Source: Pedosphaera parvula Ellin514 (GTDB lineage: Bacteria > Verrucomicrobiota > Verrucomicrobiia > Limisphaerales > Pedosphaeraceae). From it: a stretch of DNA of 64,000 nt. The DNA is taken from positions 1 to 64,000 of the forward strand of contig NZ_ABOX02000031.1 of assembly GCF_000172555.1 (NCBI RefSeq). The letters run 5' to 3'. Every line of letters starts with the position of its first letter. The first letter of the stretch is position 1. Below are positions 53,056 through 63,616 of the stretch, piece by piece. The notes below the pieces were generated by a model, which was given only the letters and a program-made list of their open reading frames with translations, did not search any database and was not told where the DNA came from. Position numbers and translations under genes: made by a program.

Positions 53056-55062
53056 ATGCCAGCACCAGACAAAGTTACCAATATCACGTCGCTCCAAACC
53101 GAGAATCGCGTTTTCAAACCGTCCAAAGAATTTTCCTCCCGCGCTCACGTCAAATCCCTGGCGCACTACCGCAAGCTTTACAACGAATCGATCAAGTCCC
53201 CTGATAAGTTCTGGGGCAAACAGGCCAGGGAAGAATTAGTCTGGTTCAAACCATGGAAAAAGGTGCTCCAATGGAAAGCTCCTTTCGCAAAATGGTTTGT
53301 CGGTGGCCAGTTGAATGTCAGCTATAACTGCCTCGACCGTCATCTCAACACTCCGACCGCCAATAAGGCAGCCTTGATTTGGGAGGGAGAACCAGCTGGA
53401 GCTGGTATCCCCGGTGAAGAACGCACATTGACCTACAAGCAACTTCACCACGAGGTCTGCAAGTTCGCGAATGTCCTGAAACGCAACGGCCTGAAAAAAG
53501 GTGACCGCGTCATTATTTATATGCCGATGGTTCCCGAGGCTGCCATCGCCATGCTCGCATGCACCCGTATTGGCGTCATTCACTCGGTCGTTTTCGGTGG
53601 CTTCAGCGCCCAGTCTGTGGCCGATCGAATCTTCGATTGCCAGGCCAGGTTGGTCATCACCACCGATGGTGGTTATCGTCGCGGAGCCGTGGTTCCCCTC
53701 AAAAAGAACGTCGACGAGGCTCTCACGATAAAGGATGCCCAGGGCAACTCTCTGACCAAAACCATTGAAAAGGTGATTGTCCATCGCCGTGCCAATAACG
53801 ATGTCCGCATCGAAGAAGGGCGCGACGTCTGGTGGCACCGTGAAATGGAGCAGGTGGATGCCAATTGCCCGGCCGAAAAAATGGATAGCGAAGCGCCGCT
53901 GTTCATTCTTTATACCAGTGGTTCCACTGGCAAACCTAAAGGAATTCTTCATACGACCGGTGGCTATCTGCTCGGGGCAAAGCTCACCACCAAGTACATT
54001 TTCGATCTCCAGGAGACGGATGTTTATTGGTGCACCGCCGATATCGGCTGGGTTACCGGCCATAGCTATGTCGTCTATGGCCCTCTGGCTAATGGCGCCA
54101 CCAGCTTCATGTACGAAGGGGCACCCAATCATCCTGAGCCAGACCGTTTTTGGCGGTTGATCGCCAAGTATGGCATCACTGTTCTCTATACTGCTCCCAC
54201 CGCCATCCGCGCTTTCATGAAGTGGGGCGTGGAGTGGCCCAGGAAGCATGATTTGACCTCGTTGCGACTTCTGGGGTCGGTCGGCGAACCGATCAATCCC
54301 GAAGCCTGGATTTGGTATCACGAAGTTGTCGGTGGCAAGCGTTGCCCGATTGTCGATACCTGGTGGCAGACAGAAACCGGTAGCATCATGATTTCGCCAC
54401 TCCCTGGTGCCACTCCAACCAAACCCGGCACGGCAACCCTTCCTTTCTTCGGAATTGTGCCTGAGATCGTCGATGATCAGGGAAAAACCTTGCCGAAAAA
54501 CAGCGGCGGCAAACTCGTCATTCGCAAGCCATGGCCCAGCATGCTCCGCGGCATCTGGGGCGACATGCAACGCTACAAGGACACTTATTGGAGCGAGGTG
54601 CCTGGCAGTTATTTTACCGGCGATGGTTGCCGCACGGATAAAGACGGCTATTTCTGGATCGTTGGGCGCATTGATGATGTTCTCAACGTGGCCGGCCATC
54701 GAATCGGCACCGCTGAGGTTGAAAGTGCGCTGGTGAGCAACCAAAAAGTTGCCGAGGCCGCCGTGGTTGGCCGCCCCGACGATTTGAAAGGCCAGGCGCT
54801 CGTGGCCTTCGTTACGGTCAAGACTGGTGTGGTTGCCGACCAAAACCTGCGCGATGAACTGCGTAACCACGTGGGCAAGGAAATTGGGCCGGTGGCGAAA
54901 CCTGATGATATTCGTTTCGCTGAAGCTTTGCCCAAGACCCGTTCTGGAAAGATTATGCGACGGCTGCTCAAACAAATCGCTTCCGGTGCGGAAATCAAGG
55001 GCGATACCACGACTTTGGAAGATCTCACAGTGCTCACAAAACTGGGCAGCAGTGAAGAATAA
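53056..55062 (+). CDS. acs: Acetyl-CoA synthetase (AMP-forming)
   Basis: 668 residues, normal length. N-terminal acetyl-CoA synthetase domain ([22 protein letters not shown]), P-loop [20 protein letters not shown] (about 283-302), the adenylate motif [16 protein letters not shown] (about 433-448), [34 protein letters not shown], and [13 protein letters not shown] near the end with the Lys that is acetylated in the family. It makes acetyl-CoA from acetate, ATP and CoA. The dipeptidase gene follows within a few bases. Confidence 0.96.
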   Translation: MPAPDKVTNITSLQTENRVFKPSKEFSSRAHVKSLAHYRKLYNESIKSPDKFWGKQAREELVWFKPWKKVLQWKAPFAKWFVGGQLNVSYNCLDRHLNTPTANKAALIWEGEPAGAGIPGEERTLTYKQLHHEVCKFANVLKRNGLKKGDRVIIYMPMVPEAAIAMLACTRIGVIHSVVFGGFSAQSVADRIFDCQARLVITTDGGYRRGAVVPLKKNVDEALTIKDAQGNSLTKTIEKVIVHRRANNDVRIEEGRDVWWHREMEQVDANCPAEKMDSEAPLFILYTSGSTGKPKGILHTTGGYLLGAKLTTKYIFDLQETDVYWCTADIGWVTGHSYVVYGPLANGATSFMYEGAPNHPEPDRFWRLIAKYGITVLYTAPTAIRAFMKWGVEWPRKHDLTSLRLLGSVGEPINPEAWIWYHEVVGGKRCPIVDTWWQTETGSIMISPLPGATPTKPGTATLPFFGIVPEIVDDQGKTLPKNSGGKLVIRKPWPSMLRGIWGDMQRYKDTYWSEVPGSYFTGDGCRTDKDGYFWIVGRIDDVLNVAGHRIGTAEVESALVSNQKVAEAAVVGRPDDLKGQALVAFVTVKTGVVADQNLRDELRNHVGKEIGPVAKPDDIRFAEALPKTRSGKIMRRLLKQIASGAEIKGDTTTLEDLTVLTKLGSSEE

Positions 55063-55065
55063 TTG

Positions 55066-56361
55066 ATGAAATCAACATTCTGGATTCGCAACCAGGTATT
55101 AACGATGCGAATCCTCGGCTTAACCTCCTTGGTGGTCGCACTCGGTTTTACTCAACCGGGTGCGGCTGCTGATAACCCCGCTTCATCCTTGAAAACCAAC
55201 GATGCTAAAATTGACGAGGTAAAAGCCATCCTTCGCGAGGTCCCGCTCATTGATGGTCACAACGATGTCCCCTGGCAATATCGCAAGCTGACCAATGACG
55301 CGGACGACATCGACCTCCGGTCCGATACCAGCAAGCTCAAATCGCCCATGGTGACCGATATCCCACGTCTACGTGCCGGTGGAGTCGGGGGACAATTTTG
55401 GTCGGTTTATATTCCACCCATTCTGACCGGTTCCGTCGCGGTCCGCGCCGTTCTCGAGCAGATTGACGTCGTCCATCAAATGATGGCTCGTTATCCCGAA
55501 GCCTTCGAACTCGCACTCACCGCCGACGATGTCGAACGGATTCATAAAAAGGGAAAAATTGCCTCGCTGATTGGCATGGAGGGAGGTCATTCGATAGATG
55601 GCTCCCTGGCCATGTTGCGTATGACTTACGTGCTGGGTGCACGCTACATGACGCTCACTCACACAAAGAACGTTCCGTGGGCCGATTCAGCCAATGATGA
55701 ACCAAGAAATCATGGCTTGAGTTCCTTTGGCGAGCAGGTCGTCCTTGAGATGAATCGGCTCGGAATGCTGGTCGATCTCTCCCACGTCTCGCCCGATACC
55801 ATGCGTTCTGCCATCAAGATCTCCAAGGCCCCCGTTATTTTCTCTCACTCCTGCGCCCGCGCTTTGTGCGATGATCCACGGAACGTCCCGGATGACGTGT
55901 TAAAGATGGTTGCCACCAACAACGGCATCGTCATGGTCACTTTCTTTCCACAATTCCTAACCGAACCGGCGCGCAAACACGGTCTGGCTAAAAAAGATGA
56001 ATGGACCCGACTGGCTAAAGTATTTCCGGATGATCCGGAGAAGCGTCGCGCTGAGATGAAAGTTTGGGATGCTGCTCATCCTGTTAATGAACCCGCCACA
56101 TTAAAAGATGTCGCTGACCACATCGACCATGTGCGCAAAGTAGCTGGCATCGACCACGTTGGTGTAGGTGGAGATTATGAAGGCTTCGACGGTCCACCCG
56201 TGGGTATGGAGGATGTTTCGTGTTATCCCGCTCTCATGGCTGAATTGATGAACCGCGGGTACAGCCGGGAAGACATAAAGAAAGTGGCGGGGCAAAACTT
56301 GCTGCGCGTGCTGCGCCAGGCTGAACAAGTGGCTTCAAGATTGCAAGCCGGCGGCAAATAA
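55066..56361 (+). CDS. Membrane dipeptidase (peptidase M19, renal dipeptidase-like)
   Basis: 431 residues. A hydrophobic signal ([22 protein letters not shown], about 15-36) precedes the TIM-barrel: [10 protein letters not shown] (H-x-D zinc ligands), [30 protein letters not shown] (Glu bridge and His), [14 protein letters not shown] and [14 protein letters not shown]. Zinc-dependent hydrolysis of dipeptides, possibly outside the cytoplasm. ATG at 55066 is used; ATG at 55105 would begin directly with the signal and is a good alternative. It starts 3 bases after the acs stop. Confidence 0.9.
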   Translation: MKSTFWIRNQVLTMRILGLTSLVVALGFTQPGAAADNPASSLKTNDAKIDEVKAILREVPLIDGHNDVPWQYRKLTNDADDIDLRSDTSKLKSPMVTDIPRLRAGGVGGQFWSVYIPPILTGSVAVRAVLEQIDVVHQMMARYPEAFELALTADDVERIHKKGKIASLIGMEGGHSIDGSLAMLRMTYVLGARYMTLTHTKNVPWADSANDEPRNHGLSSFGEQVVLEMNRLGMLVDLSHVSPDTMRSAIKISKAPVIFSHSCARALCDDPRNVPDDVLKMVATNNGIVMVTFFPQFLTEPARKHGLAKKDEWTRLAKVFPDDPEKRRAEMKVWDAAHPVNEPATLKDVADHIDHVRKVAGIDHVGVGGDYEGFDGPPVGMEDVSCYPALMAELMNRGYSREDIKKVAGQNLLRVLRQAEQVASRLQAGGK

Positions 56362-56485
56362 CCGGGCTTTATTCCGATTGCCGGCAATTAAAAACTGAGC
56401 GGAAATTGCGCGCATTAACTGCATTCAATTTCCGCTCACCGTTTTGGGGTGACCTGCTGAAATCTGCCTATAATCAAAAACAAAC

Positions 56486-56740
56486 TCAATCCTCAGAACG
56501 GCCTCTGCGATTGATCAATACTCCGATCAACAGGCCAACACCGAAGGCAATGCCAATGGTTTGATAGGGATTTTCATGTATCTTCTGATCTGTCGCCTTT
56601 GCATAGGTGGCAACTCTTTCCTTGCCGACGTCCCACAGTTCGCTCAGCCGATTCTGTGCCTCTTCGCTGGCTTCACGCAGATTCTCCGTAACTTCTTCAG
56701 CTGATTTTTTCAGCTGCTCACTTTGTGATCTTGGTTCCAT
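56486..56740 (-). CDS. ElaB/YqjD/DUF883 family membrane-anchored protein
   Basis: 84 residues. A charged coiled-coil part (SEQLKKSAEEVTENLREASEEAQNRLSELWDVGKERVATYAKATDQ) is followed by the C-terminal membrane segment YQTIGIAFGVGLLIGVLINRRGRSED, the arrangement of DUF883 proteins that bind ribosomes at the membrane in stationary phase. ATG at 56740 has GGAAAG 8 bases upstream; a start at 56782 is open but its AGAGG touches the codon. Lone gene. Confidence 0.85.
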   Translation of the reverse strand: MEPRSQSEQLKKSAEEVTENLREASEEAQNRLSELWDVGKERVATYAKATDQKIHENPYQTIGIAFGVGLLIGVLINRRGRSED

Positions 56741-57098
56741 AGATTTTTCTTTCCAAGGTTTGCTGTTGCTGGTTTCAGGCATCCTCTTAATTGCAGTAAG
56801 ATACGACCGTGGCCCTCAACTGCCATGGGGTATTGCCCTCAAACGCGACGAACTCTACAGCCAATCTTTGGCCGATTTTTAGACATCTGTATGATATCAA
56901 GCCCGCTGGCTGGCGCGAAAAACCTCCTCCAACACCTTTCAATTCACTTCAGTTCGCGTGAACCAAATCGCCATTTGATTCAGAGCCATTGCTTTTTTGG
57001 GCGGCTTTGTGTTAAACTGGGCGAGTGCGAAGTTTGAAAAAATTACAAATGTGCTTGCACAATGCAGCCACCATTTGTAGCTTTCTCGACCTTTGAGT

Positions 57099-57175
57099 GC
57101 ACCCATAGCTCAATTGGATAGAGCATCTGACTACGGATCAGAAGGTTAAAGGTTCAACTCCTTTTGGGTGCACCA
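57099..57175 (+). tRNA. tRNA-Arg (anticodon ACG)
   Basis: Cloverleaf by eye: acceptor GCACCCA/TGGGTGC (57099-57105 and 57165-57171), D arm with AGCTCAATTGGATAGAGC, anticodon stem TCTGA/TCAGA with loop CTACGGA (anticodon ACG at 57133-57135), T arm ending GGTTCAACTCC, and discriminator A. CCA is encoded (57173-57175). An ACG anticodon is normally converted to ICG by TadA and reads CGU, CGC and CGA. No integrase gene or direct repeat is seen beside it. Confidence 0.97.
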
Positions 57176-57492
57176 CTTTCTTAAGGAAGCCTCTTACAGC
57201 AATCATTTGCGTCTTCTTCACGCATTTTGCGGGAACTTTTGTGATTTGTTCCTTCTATTCTCAGAACTGCATCACGCCTGATCTTAAATTATTTTCCAAG
57301 TTCGAACCGTTCTGCCAGCCCCATGTCTAAACAGCGCAGCAAGGTAATTGCCTTCTTGCCGCCAACCCTCAGAGTTGATTCAATCTGGCGATTACGGGTA
57401 TGGAATGCGAATTGCTCTAGATTGACATTAAATATTTCATCGCTAGTGTGTTCGAATTTCCGTGAGTCAAGTCGAGAAGCTGAGAGGTAAAT
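57176..57492. other. Intergenic stretch between tRNA-Arg and pilB
   Basis: No gene. A perfect TTGACA at 57422-57427 with TAGTGT 16 bases later (57444-57449) may be the pil promoter; the transcript would start about 37 bases before the GTG of pilB. A GAGAGG ribosome-binding site lies at 57482-57487. Nothing else is recognised. Confidence 0.45.
57422..57449 (+). promoter_or_regulatory. Candidate promoter of the pil cluster
   Basis: TTGACA (57422-57427), 16-base spacer, TAGTGT (57444-57449, weak). 43 bases upstream of the pilB start. Confidence 0.35.
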
Positions 57493-59208
57493 GTGGCAGA
57501 AAAAGACGATTATCTAGTAGATATTTTAACTGATCTGGGGTTTGTAACTGCCGAGCAGGTGGCCAGGGCTCGTGAAGAAGCGACGGCCGCCGGCGTCGGA
57601 GTGGTCGACTTTTTGGTCGCCAACAAACTGATTCGCTCCGCGGATGTCACCCAGGCCAAAGCCGCACACTTCGGCGCTGAGGTGGTTCCATTGGGTGATC
57701 TGCAACTCGCCGATGACGTCATTTCCCTCGTCCGCCGCGACGTCGCCAAAAAGTATCGTGTGGTGCCGATATCCAAGTTTGGCAACACCGTTACCATAGC
57801 TCTCGCCGATCCATCGGATCTGGATACCATCGATAGCCTGCACCATATCCTGCGCGCTGAAATTGAATACAAGGTTGCCAGCGAAGAGGAGATCGAATTT
57901 TCTCTCAACAAATATTATGGCGGTCGTGCCATGATGGGAGAAAACTCCCAGCTCGAAAAGACCATCCTGGAGCTGACCCAGTCCGAGGTTGCCATTCCAA
58001 CCGGCGGTGCTGGCGGCGACGACACGGTTCTCGAAGCGGATGCCCCGATTATCAAGCTGGTCAATACGCTGATCGTTGAAGCTTTCAAATTGCGGGCTTC
58101 CGATATCCACCTGGAACCACTCTCCAAAACCTTCCGCGTTCGTTACCGAATTGACGGTGTGTTGCAGGAAATGAAGAGTCCGCCCAAGCGTCTTCAGCCT
58201 TCCATCATCAGCCGCCTCAAAATTCAGTCGAACATGTCCATCGCGGAAAAACGCATTCCGCAGGACGGACGCATCCAGACGCAAGTTGGCGGCAAGACCA
58301 TCGATTTGCGCGTATCCTGCCTCCCCACAAACCATGGCGAAAGCATCGTCATGCGTATTTTGGACAAGGAAGGATTGCGCCTCGGCTTGCCGGAGCTGGG
58401 TTTCTTCACTGATGACCAACAGACCTTCGAACGATTGATTGGTTTGCCCGACGGTATTTTGCTCGTTACCGGCCCCACCGGTTCCGGTAAGACCACCACG
58501 CTTTATTCCTGTCTCCACTTTATTAACCGGCCCGACCGTAAAATCATTACGGTCGAAGACCCTGTTGAATATCAATTGGCTGGCATCAACCAGGTGCAGG
58601 TGAACGAACTGGTGGGGCTTACTTTCTCCGCCGCCTTGCGTTCAATGCTGCGTCAGGCGCCGAACGTGATCATGCTGGGGGAAATTCGAGATATCGAAAC
58701 GGCCACCATCGCCATCAACGCCTCCCTCACCGGTCACTTGGTGTTCTCCACGCTCCACACCAATGATGCTCCCGGTGCCGTGACTCGTTTGATCGATATC
58801 GGCGTAAAGCCCTTCCTGGTTGCTTCTTCAACCCGCGCCTTGATGGCCCAACGTCTGGTTCGAAAGATTTGCCGCCAATGCGCAGCTCCCTACACTCCGA
58901 CCGATGCCGAACTCCGCTCCCTGGGTGTCGATCCTGGCAGCGTGAAGGACGCCACCTTTATGAAGGGCAAGGGCTGCAGTAATTGTTCCAAGACGGGTTA
59001 TCGGGGTCGCTTCGGCGTATTCGAGGTGTTTGTGATCGATGACGAAGCCCGCAAGTTGATCTATGAACGTGTTCCCTCTTCCGTGCTGCGCATTCGCGCC
59101 CGTGAAATGGGTATGCGCACACTGCGCGAGGACGGCATCCGGAAGGTGCTGGCTGGATTGACCACTACGGAAGAGGTGGTCCGCGCGACGGTGGGGGACG
59201 TGGATTGA
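57493..59208 (+). CDS. pilB: Type IV pilus/type II secretion assembly ATPase (PilB/GspE), first copy
   Basis: 571 residues. N-terminal GspE_N domain (about 1-140), Walker A GPTGSGKT (327-334), Asp box TVEDPVEYQL, Walker B LRQAPNVIMLGEIRD, His box [16 protein letters not shown], and a tetracysteine zinc knuckle CRQC...CSNC near residues 455-500. It powers pilus extension at the inner membrane. GTG start with GAGAGG upstream. The cluster pilB-pilT-pilB-pilC follows on the same strand; the reading frame is intact and close in sequence to the second PilB at 60431, with conserved arrangement. Confidence 0.94.
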   Translation: MAEKDDYLVDILTDLGFVTAEQVARAREEATAAGVGVVDFLVANKLIRSADVTQAKAAHFGAEVVPLGDLQLADDVISLVRRDVAKKYRVVPISKFGNTVTIALADPSDLDTIDSLHHILRAEIEYKVASEEEIEFSLNKYYGGRAMMGENSQLEKTILELTQSEVAIPTGGAGGDDTVLEADAPIIKLVNTLIVEAFKLRASDIHLEPLSKTFRVRYRIDGVLQEMKSPPKRLQPSIISRLKIQSNMSIAEKRIPQDGRIQTQVGGKTIDLRVSCLPTNHGESIVMRILDKEGLRLGLPELGFFTDDQQTFERLIGLPDGILLVTGPTGSGKTTTLYSCLHFINRPDRKIITVEDPVEYQLAGINQVQVNELVGLTFSAALRSMLRQAPNVIMLGEIRDIETATIAINASLTGHLVFSTLHTNDAPGAVTRLIDIGVKPFLVASSTRALMAQRLVRKICRQCAAPYTPTDAELRSLGVDPGSVKDATFMKGKGCSNCSKTGYRGRFGVFEVFVIDDEARKLIYERVPSSVLRIRAREMGMRTLREDGIRKVLAGLTTTEEVVRATVGDVD

Positions 59209-59313
59209 AGCAGCTCATTTCAATCACTCCTGCTGATGACGAATCTACTTTATCATTTTGGGATAAGTTTTTAACCTTTTGTAATAATCTGAATCGAAAT
59301 TAGAAATTCGCGT

Positions 59314-60423
59314 ATGTCGTATCAAATGTCCGATTTGCTGCAGTTGATGGTCTCCGAAGGGTCGTCTGACCTGCACATTCGCGTAGGTCTGCCTCCCGTC
59401 ATCCGGGTGCACGGAATTCTACATCGCGTGGAAGGCCCCATACTGGCTCCGGAAGACTCCGAAGAATTGATGCGCAGTATCACCTCGGACGATCATATCC
59501 AGCATGTCCGGGAACGCGGTGGTTCGGATTTCGGCTTTGCTTTCGGTGAGTTGGCCCGTTTCCGCGTTAGTGTATTCAAGGAAAAGGGTAACTTCGGCAT
59601 GGTCTTGCGCCAGATCCCGAACAAATTGCTGCCGCTCGATACCATCGGATTGCCTCCGTCCGTCCGCGAACTTCTCTACAAGCCCCGTGGTCTGGTCCTG
59701 GTAACCGGCCCTACCGGCTCCGGCAAAAGCACGACGCTGGCTTCAATGATCAACGTGATCAACGAGGAGCGCGAGGAAGCTCACATCATAACGATCGAGG
59801 ACCCGATCGAATTCTATCACAAGCACAAGAAAGCGGTCATCACGCAACGTGAAATTCACGTTGACGTGCCCAGTTTCGCCGAGGCTTTGCGCCGCGCCTT
59901 GCGTCAGGACCCTGATGTGATTCTGGTCGGTGAAATGCGCGACCTTGAAACGATTGATGCCGCCATCACGGCTGCGGAAACGGGTCACTTGGTGTTCGGC
60001 ACCCTCCACACCACCGGCGCAGCCAAGACGATTGATCGTATCGTGAACGCCTTCCCCACCAACCAGCAGGAACAGATTCGTATTCAGCTTTCAACGGTGT
60101 TGCAGGCGGTCATTTCCCAGTTGCTTATCCCGCGTATCGACAAGCCGGGTCGCGTGGCCATCTTCGAAATCATGGTCAACACGCCTTCCATTGCCGCGCT
60201 GATCCGTGATAATAAAACCTTCCGTTTAAATTCCGACATTCAAACGGGCGCCAAGTTCGGCATGGTAACGCTGGATAGTTGCTTGTTGGAGGCTTACATG
60301 GCTGGCAAGATTGCCCGTGAAGAAGTAATTCAGAAGTCCCAGGACCCGATCACCATCCAGTCGAAATTGCAGGAATTGGAACTGGCGCAGGCCATGAACG
60401 TGGAAACGTCGAAGAAGAATTGA
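59314..60423 (+). CDS. pilT: Type IV pilus retraction ATPase PilT
   Basis: 369 residues. N-terminal PAS-like domain ([29 protein letters not shown]), Walker [10 protein letters not shown] (132-140), Asp box [25 protein letters not shown], Walker [16 protein letters not shown], His box [21 protein letters not shown], and the C-terminal [14 protein letters not shown] that corresponds to the AIRNLIRE retraction motif of the family. It depolymerises the pilus for twitching. It stands between the two PilB genes, 105 and 7 bases away. Seven bases separate it from the next gene. Confidence 0.96.
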   Translation: MSYQMSDLLQLMVSEGSSDLHIRVGLPPVIRVHGILHRVEGPILAPEDSEELMRSITSDDHIQHVRERGGSDFGFAFGELARFRVSVFKEKGNFGMVLRQIPNKLLPLDTIGLPPSVRELLYKPRGLVLVTGPTGSGKSTTLASMINVINEEREEAHIITIEDPIEFYHKHKKAVITQREIHVDVPSFAEALRRALRQDPDVILVGEMRDLETIDAAITAAETGHLVFGTLHTTGAAKTIDRIVNAFPTNQQEQIRIQLSTVLQAVISQLLIPRIDKPGRVAIFEIMVNTPSIAALIRDNKTFRLNSDIQTGAKFGMVTLDSCLLEAYMAGKIAREEVIQKSQDPITIQSKLQELELAQAMNVETSKKN

Positions 60424-60430
60424 GCGTGCT

Positions 60431-62137
60431 ATGTCAGACATTATTTCTGATCCTTTGCTGTCGTTGATCAAGGAACAAAACCTGATCGACGACTTGCAGT
60501 ACGAAGAAGTCGAGGGGGAACTGGGCCGCAGTGGCAAACCTGTGATTCAGATCCTGCAGGACTTGGGCATCATGGACATCGCCACAATCCTGCAACTCGA
60601 AGCGGATGCGCTCAGTACGGAAGTCGTTTCCCTGCGCGATCGGGAATTGACCAAGGACATCCTGGCGGCAGTTCCTGCTTCCACAGCCCGCATGTACCGT
60701 TGCATTCCGGTCGGCGTCTTCGGCAATACCGTCCAGATCGCCCCGATGGAGCCGCTCGATCCCCGTCATATTGATGAACTGGGTTTCGTTGTCAAAAGAG
60801 ACATCCAGGTGGTGGTGGCTGATCCCGCTGACATCGAAAAAGCCATTGAAAAGAGTTATGGCACGGAAGAGGAAAGTTTCTCGGATATTCTGAAGGAAAT
60901 CGGCGATGACAAGGGAATCGCCAGCGAGGTTGCCGCAGTCGAAGGTGCCAATAGTGATACCGTTTTGGCGGATCTTGCAAATGAAGTTCCCATTGTTCGC
61001 TTCGTAAATTTGATTTTATTCCAGGCTGTTCAGGATCGTGCGAGTGATATTCATTTCGAGCCGTTTGAAACGGAATTCCGCATTCGGTATCGCGTGGATG
61101 GTGCGCTCTACGAAATGGCCCCTCCGCCCAAGCACCTGGCTTTGCCCGTCACCTCGCGTATCAAGGTCATGGCGAACCTGAACATCTCAGAACGCCGCCT
61201 CCCGCAGGACGGACGTATCAGCCTGAATCTCGGAAATCGCGTCATCGATCTGCGCGTATCCACTCTCCCAACTCAATTTGGCGAATCTGTGGTGTTGCGT
61301 GTTCTCGATCGGAACTCGGTCAATCTCGATATCAATGCGCTCGGTTTTCCCCGCAACATCCACGAGTACGTTGTCGAAGCGATTAATCGTCCGAACGGCA
61401 TCTTCGTCGTCACTGGGCCCACTGGTTCCGGCAAAACGACCACGCTTTATTCCTGCCTGCGCACGGTTAATACCATCGATTCCAAGTTGCTGACCGCGGA
61501 GGATCCGGTGGAGTTTGACATCGAAGGCATCATGCAGGTGGCTATCAACGAAGCTTCCGGACTGACTTTCAGTAAAGTGTTGCGCTCGTTCCTGCGTCAA
61601 GATCCCGACATCATCATGGTGGGAGAAATGCGCGATCTGGAAACCGCCCAGATTTCCATTCAAGCCTCCCTTACTGGTCACTTGGTTTTGAGCACGCTCC
61701 ATACGAACGATGCTCCCGGCGCCGTCACACGTCTCGTGGACATGGGCGTGGAACCGTTCCTGATTTCCTCCACCTTGATGGGGGTGTTGGCTCAACGCCT
61801 GGTGCGTACGGTTTGCAAGAACTGCCGCACACCGTTCGAGCCGACCGAAAATCAGCTGAATCTTTTGAACCTGTCCCCACACGACCTGGGTGATAAAATG
61901 TTCTACTACGGCCGCGGTTGTTCCACTTGTAATGATACCGGTTACAAAGGCCGAAAAGGTATTTATGAATTGCTGGTGGTGAGCGAGCCGATTCGTGCGC
62001 TCATCAACGAACGCGCACCAACTGTGGTGGTCCGTCAAAAGGCCGTCGAACTGGGAATGATAACGTTGCGGGAGGATGGCCTGCGCGGTATATTCGACGG
62101 CAACACAACCATCGAAGAAGTGGTGAAATACACCTAA
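60431..62137 (+). CDS. pilB: Type IV pilus/type II secretion assembly ATPase (PilB/GspE), second copy
   Basis: 568 residues, a diverged paralogue of the first PilB. N-terminal domain (about 1-140), Walker A GPTGSGKT (329-336), Asp box [10 protein letters not shown], Walker [16 protein letters not shown], His box [16 protein letters not shown], and zinc knuckle CKNC...CSTC around 455-500. Its N-terminal domain differs from the first copy, so the two may bind different PilM/PilC partners or form separate machines. It is 13 bases upstream of pilC and so probably the copy that drives this PilC. Confidence 0.94.
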   Translation: MSDIISDPLLSLIKEQNLIDDLQYEEVEGELGRSGKPVIQILQDLGIMDIATILQLEADALSTEVVSLRDRELTKDILAAVPASTARMYRCIPVGVFGNTVQIAPMEPLDPRHIDELGFVVKRDIQVVVADPADIEKAIEKSYGTEEESFSDILKEIGDDKGIASEVAAVEGANSDTVLADLANEVPIVRFVNLILFQAVQDRASDIHFEPFETEFRIRYRVDGALYEMAPPPKHLALPVTSRIKVMANLNISERRLPQDGRISLNLGNRVIDLRVSTLPTQFGESVVLRVLDRNSVNLDINALGFPRNIHEYVVEAINRPNGIFVVTGPTGSGKTTTLYSCLRTVNTIDSKLLTAEDPVEFDIEGIMQVAINEASGLTFSKVLRSFLRQDPDIIMVGEMRDLETAQISIQASLTGHLVLSTLHTNDAPGAVTRLVDMGVEPFLISSTLMGVLAQRLVRTVCKNCRTPFEPTENQLNLLNLSPHDLGDKMFYYGRGCSTCNDTGYKGRKGIYELLVVSEPIRALINERAPTVVVRQKAVELGMITLREDGLRGIFDGNTTIEEVVKYT

Positions 62138-62150
62138 ACGCAGGTTTCTT

Positions 62151-63470
62151 ATGCCAAAATTCAGTTATGTAGCGATGGACTCCCGCGGCAAGGAGACCAA
62201 AGGCACCCTGGACGTCGCCACTCAGAACGAAGCCATTACGCGCGTCAAGGAGATGGGCTTTTTCCCCACCAAGATTGTCGAAGTCGACAAGGAGAAACCC
62301 GACAAAGCTTCCAAGGATAAAAAGAAGGCTGCCGTTGCGAAAGGCAAAGGCAAGGGGAAGGGGATGAATGCCAATATCAGCATTAAAATCCCCGGTCTGA
62401 GCGGTCGCGTTAAATCCAAGGTCCTTACCACTTTCACCCGTCAGTTGGCCACGCTCGTCGATGCCGGTTTGCCTTTGCTCCGCGGTCTGCGGGTCTTGGA
62501 AAAGCAGGAAAAAAATCCCACGTTGCGCGGCATCATCGGAGATCTGGGCGCATCCATTGAAGGTGGCAGCACCTTCTCTGAAGGCCTGGCGCAACATCCC
62601 AAAGTTTTCAATCGTCTCTACATAAACATGGTTAAAGCCGGCGAACTGGGCGGTGTGCTCGAAGTCGTCTTGAACCGCTTGGCCGAGTTCATGGAAAAGG
62701 CCCAGAAGATCAAAGGCAAGGTCATCGCAGCCATGTTCTATCCCGTCGCCGTTTTGGTGGTCGCGGTGGTCATCATGGCGATATTGATGGTTTACGTCAT
62801 TCCGCAATTCGAAACTGTTTTCGCCGGCATGTTGGAAGGCGCACAACTCCCGGCCTTCACCCGCTTGGTTCTCGGCATTTCCCGCGCCATCAAGGATCAC
62901 TTCCTCGTAACTTTGGGCGGTATCATCGCCGTCATAATCATCTTCATGCTCACCATCCGCACCAAACCGGGTCGTCGTGTGTGGGATAAATTTAAGCTCA
63001 AAATGCCGGTTGTCGGTCCGGTCATCAGCAAGGTCGCCATCGCGCGCTTCACCCGTACCCTCGGTACTCTGGTCAGCAGCGGTGTGCCGATTCTGCAGGC
63101 GCTGAACATCGTCAAGGAAACCGCCGGCAACGTCATTGTTGCGAACGCCGTTATGGCCGTGCACGAAAGTGTGAAGGAAGGCGAAACCATCACCGCACCG
63201 CTCGAAGCATCCCGTGTATTCCCGCCCATGGTTATCAGCATGGTGGACGTCGGCGAACAAACCGGTGCTTTGCCGGAAATGTTGCTCAAAATTGCCGACA
63301 ATTACGACGAAGAAGTTGATAACGCAGTTTCCGCCATGACCTCACTGCTTGAACCGATCATGATCGTCTTCCTGGCTGTGGTCGTTGGCAGTATCGTTAT
63401 CGCCATGTTCCTGCCGCTGATTGCCCTGATGAACGGCATCGATTCCACCGACAAAAAGAGTGGCGACTAA
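62151..63470 (+). CDS. pilC: Type IV pilus inner-membrane platform protein PilC/GspF
   Basis: 439 residues with the twofold GspF repeat. A basic linker (KASKDKKKAAVAKGKGKGKGMN, about 50-71) precedes the first domain (FTRQLATLVDAGLPLLRGLRVL), a membrane segment (MFYPVAVLVVAVVIMAILMVYVIPQFETVF), a second membrane segment near 255-275 (FLVTLGGIIAVIIIFML), the second domain (FTRTLGTLVSSGVPILQALNIV), and the last segment (PIMIVFLAVVVGSIVIAMFLPLIALMNG). PilC couples PilB/PilT motion to pilin assembly. The Lys-rich linker is unusual but not unique. A terminator follows. Confidence 0.95.
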   Translation: MPKFSYVAMDSRGKETKGTLDVATQNEAITRVKEMGFFPTKIVEVDKEKPDKASKDKKKAAVAKGKGKGKGMNANISIKIPGLSGRVKSKVLTTFTRQLATLVDAGLPLLRGLRVLEKQEKNPTLRGIIGDLGASIEGGSTFSEGLAQHPKVFNRLYINMVKAGELGGVLEVVLNRLAEFMEKAQKIKGKVIAAMFYPVAVLVVAVVIMAILMVYVIPQFETVFAGMLEGAQLPAFTRLVLGISRAIKDHFLVTLGGIIAVIIIFMLTIRTKPGRRVWDKFKLKMPVVGPVISKVAIARFTRTLGTLVSSGVPILQALNIVKETAGNVIVANAVMAVHESVKEGETITAPLEASRVFPPMVISMVDVGEQTGALPEMLLKIADNYDEEVDNAVSAMTSLLEPIMIVFLAVVVGSIVIAMFLPLIALMNGIDSTDKKSGD

Positions 63471-63487
63471 ACCAATCTAAACACATC

Positions 63488-63520
63488 AAAGCCACTGGGA
63501 CGTTCCTGGTGGCTTTTTTT
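63488..63520 (+). terminator. Rho-independent terminator after pilC
   Basis: AAAGCCAC (63488-63495) pairs with GTGGCTTT (63509-63516), inner GGGA with TCC, loop CGT; followed by an unbroken run of T (to 63520). It closes the pil cluster 18 bases after the pilC stop. Confidence 0.92.
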
Positions 63521-63541
63521 AATAATAACCAATAATCCCTG

Positions 63542-63602
63542 TTGACAAACATAATCGCCATGTGTAAATACAATGTAAACACATTGCATGGGCTTTACAC
63601 AT
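63542..63602 (+). promoter_or_regulatory. Promoter/operator region of the BrnT-like gene with three half-sites
   Basis: TTGACA (63542-63547), then 17 bases to TAAATA. Overlapping it are ATGTGTAAA (63560-63568) and its inverse TTTACACAT (63594-63602), a perfect 9-bp inverted repeat; inside lies AATGT-AAAC-ACATT (63572-63585). The core TGTAAA occurs at 63563 and 63574 and inverted at 63594. Such nested sites are typical of autoregulated toxin-antitoxin promoters. Confidence 0.55.
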
Positions 63603-63616
63603 ACAATTAACTCAAT

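Noticed and set aside
53236-54975. 579-codon minus-strand frame opposite acs
   Set aside because: No motif or start signal; lies wholly within the well-supported acs gene.
57099-57175. tRNA-Arg as integration site of a genomic island
   Set aside because: No integrase gene and no repeated copy of the tRNA 3' end is found in the window.
57526-58575. 349-codon minus-strand frame opposite pilB
   Set aside because: Antisense shadow of pilB; no ribosome-binding site or known domain.
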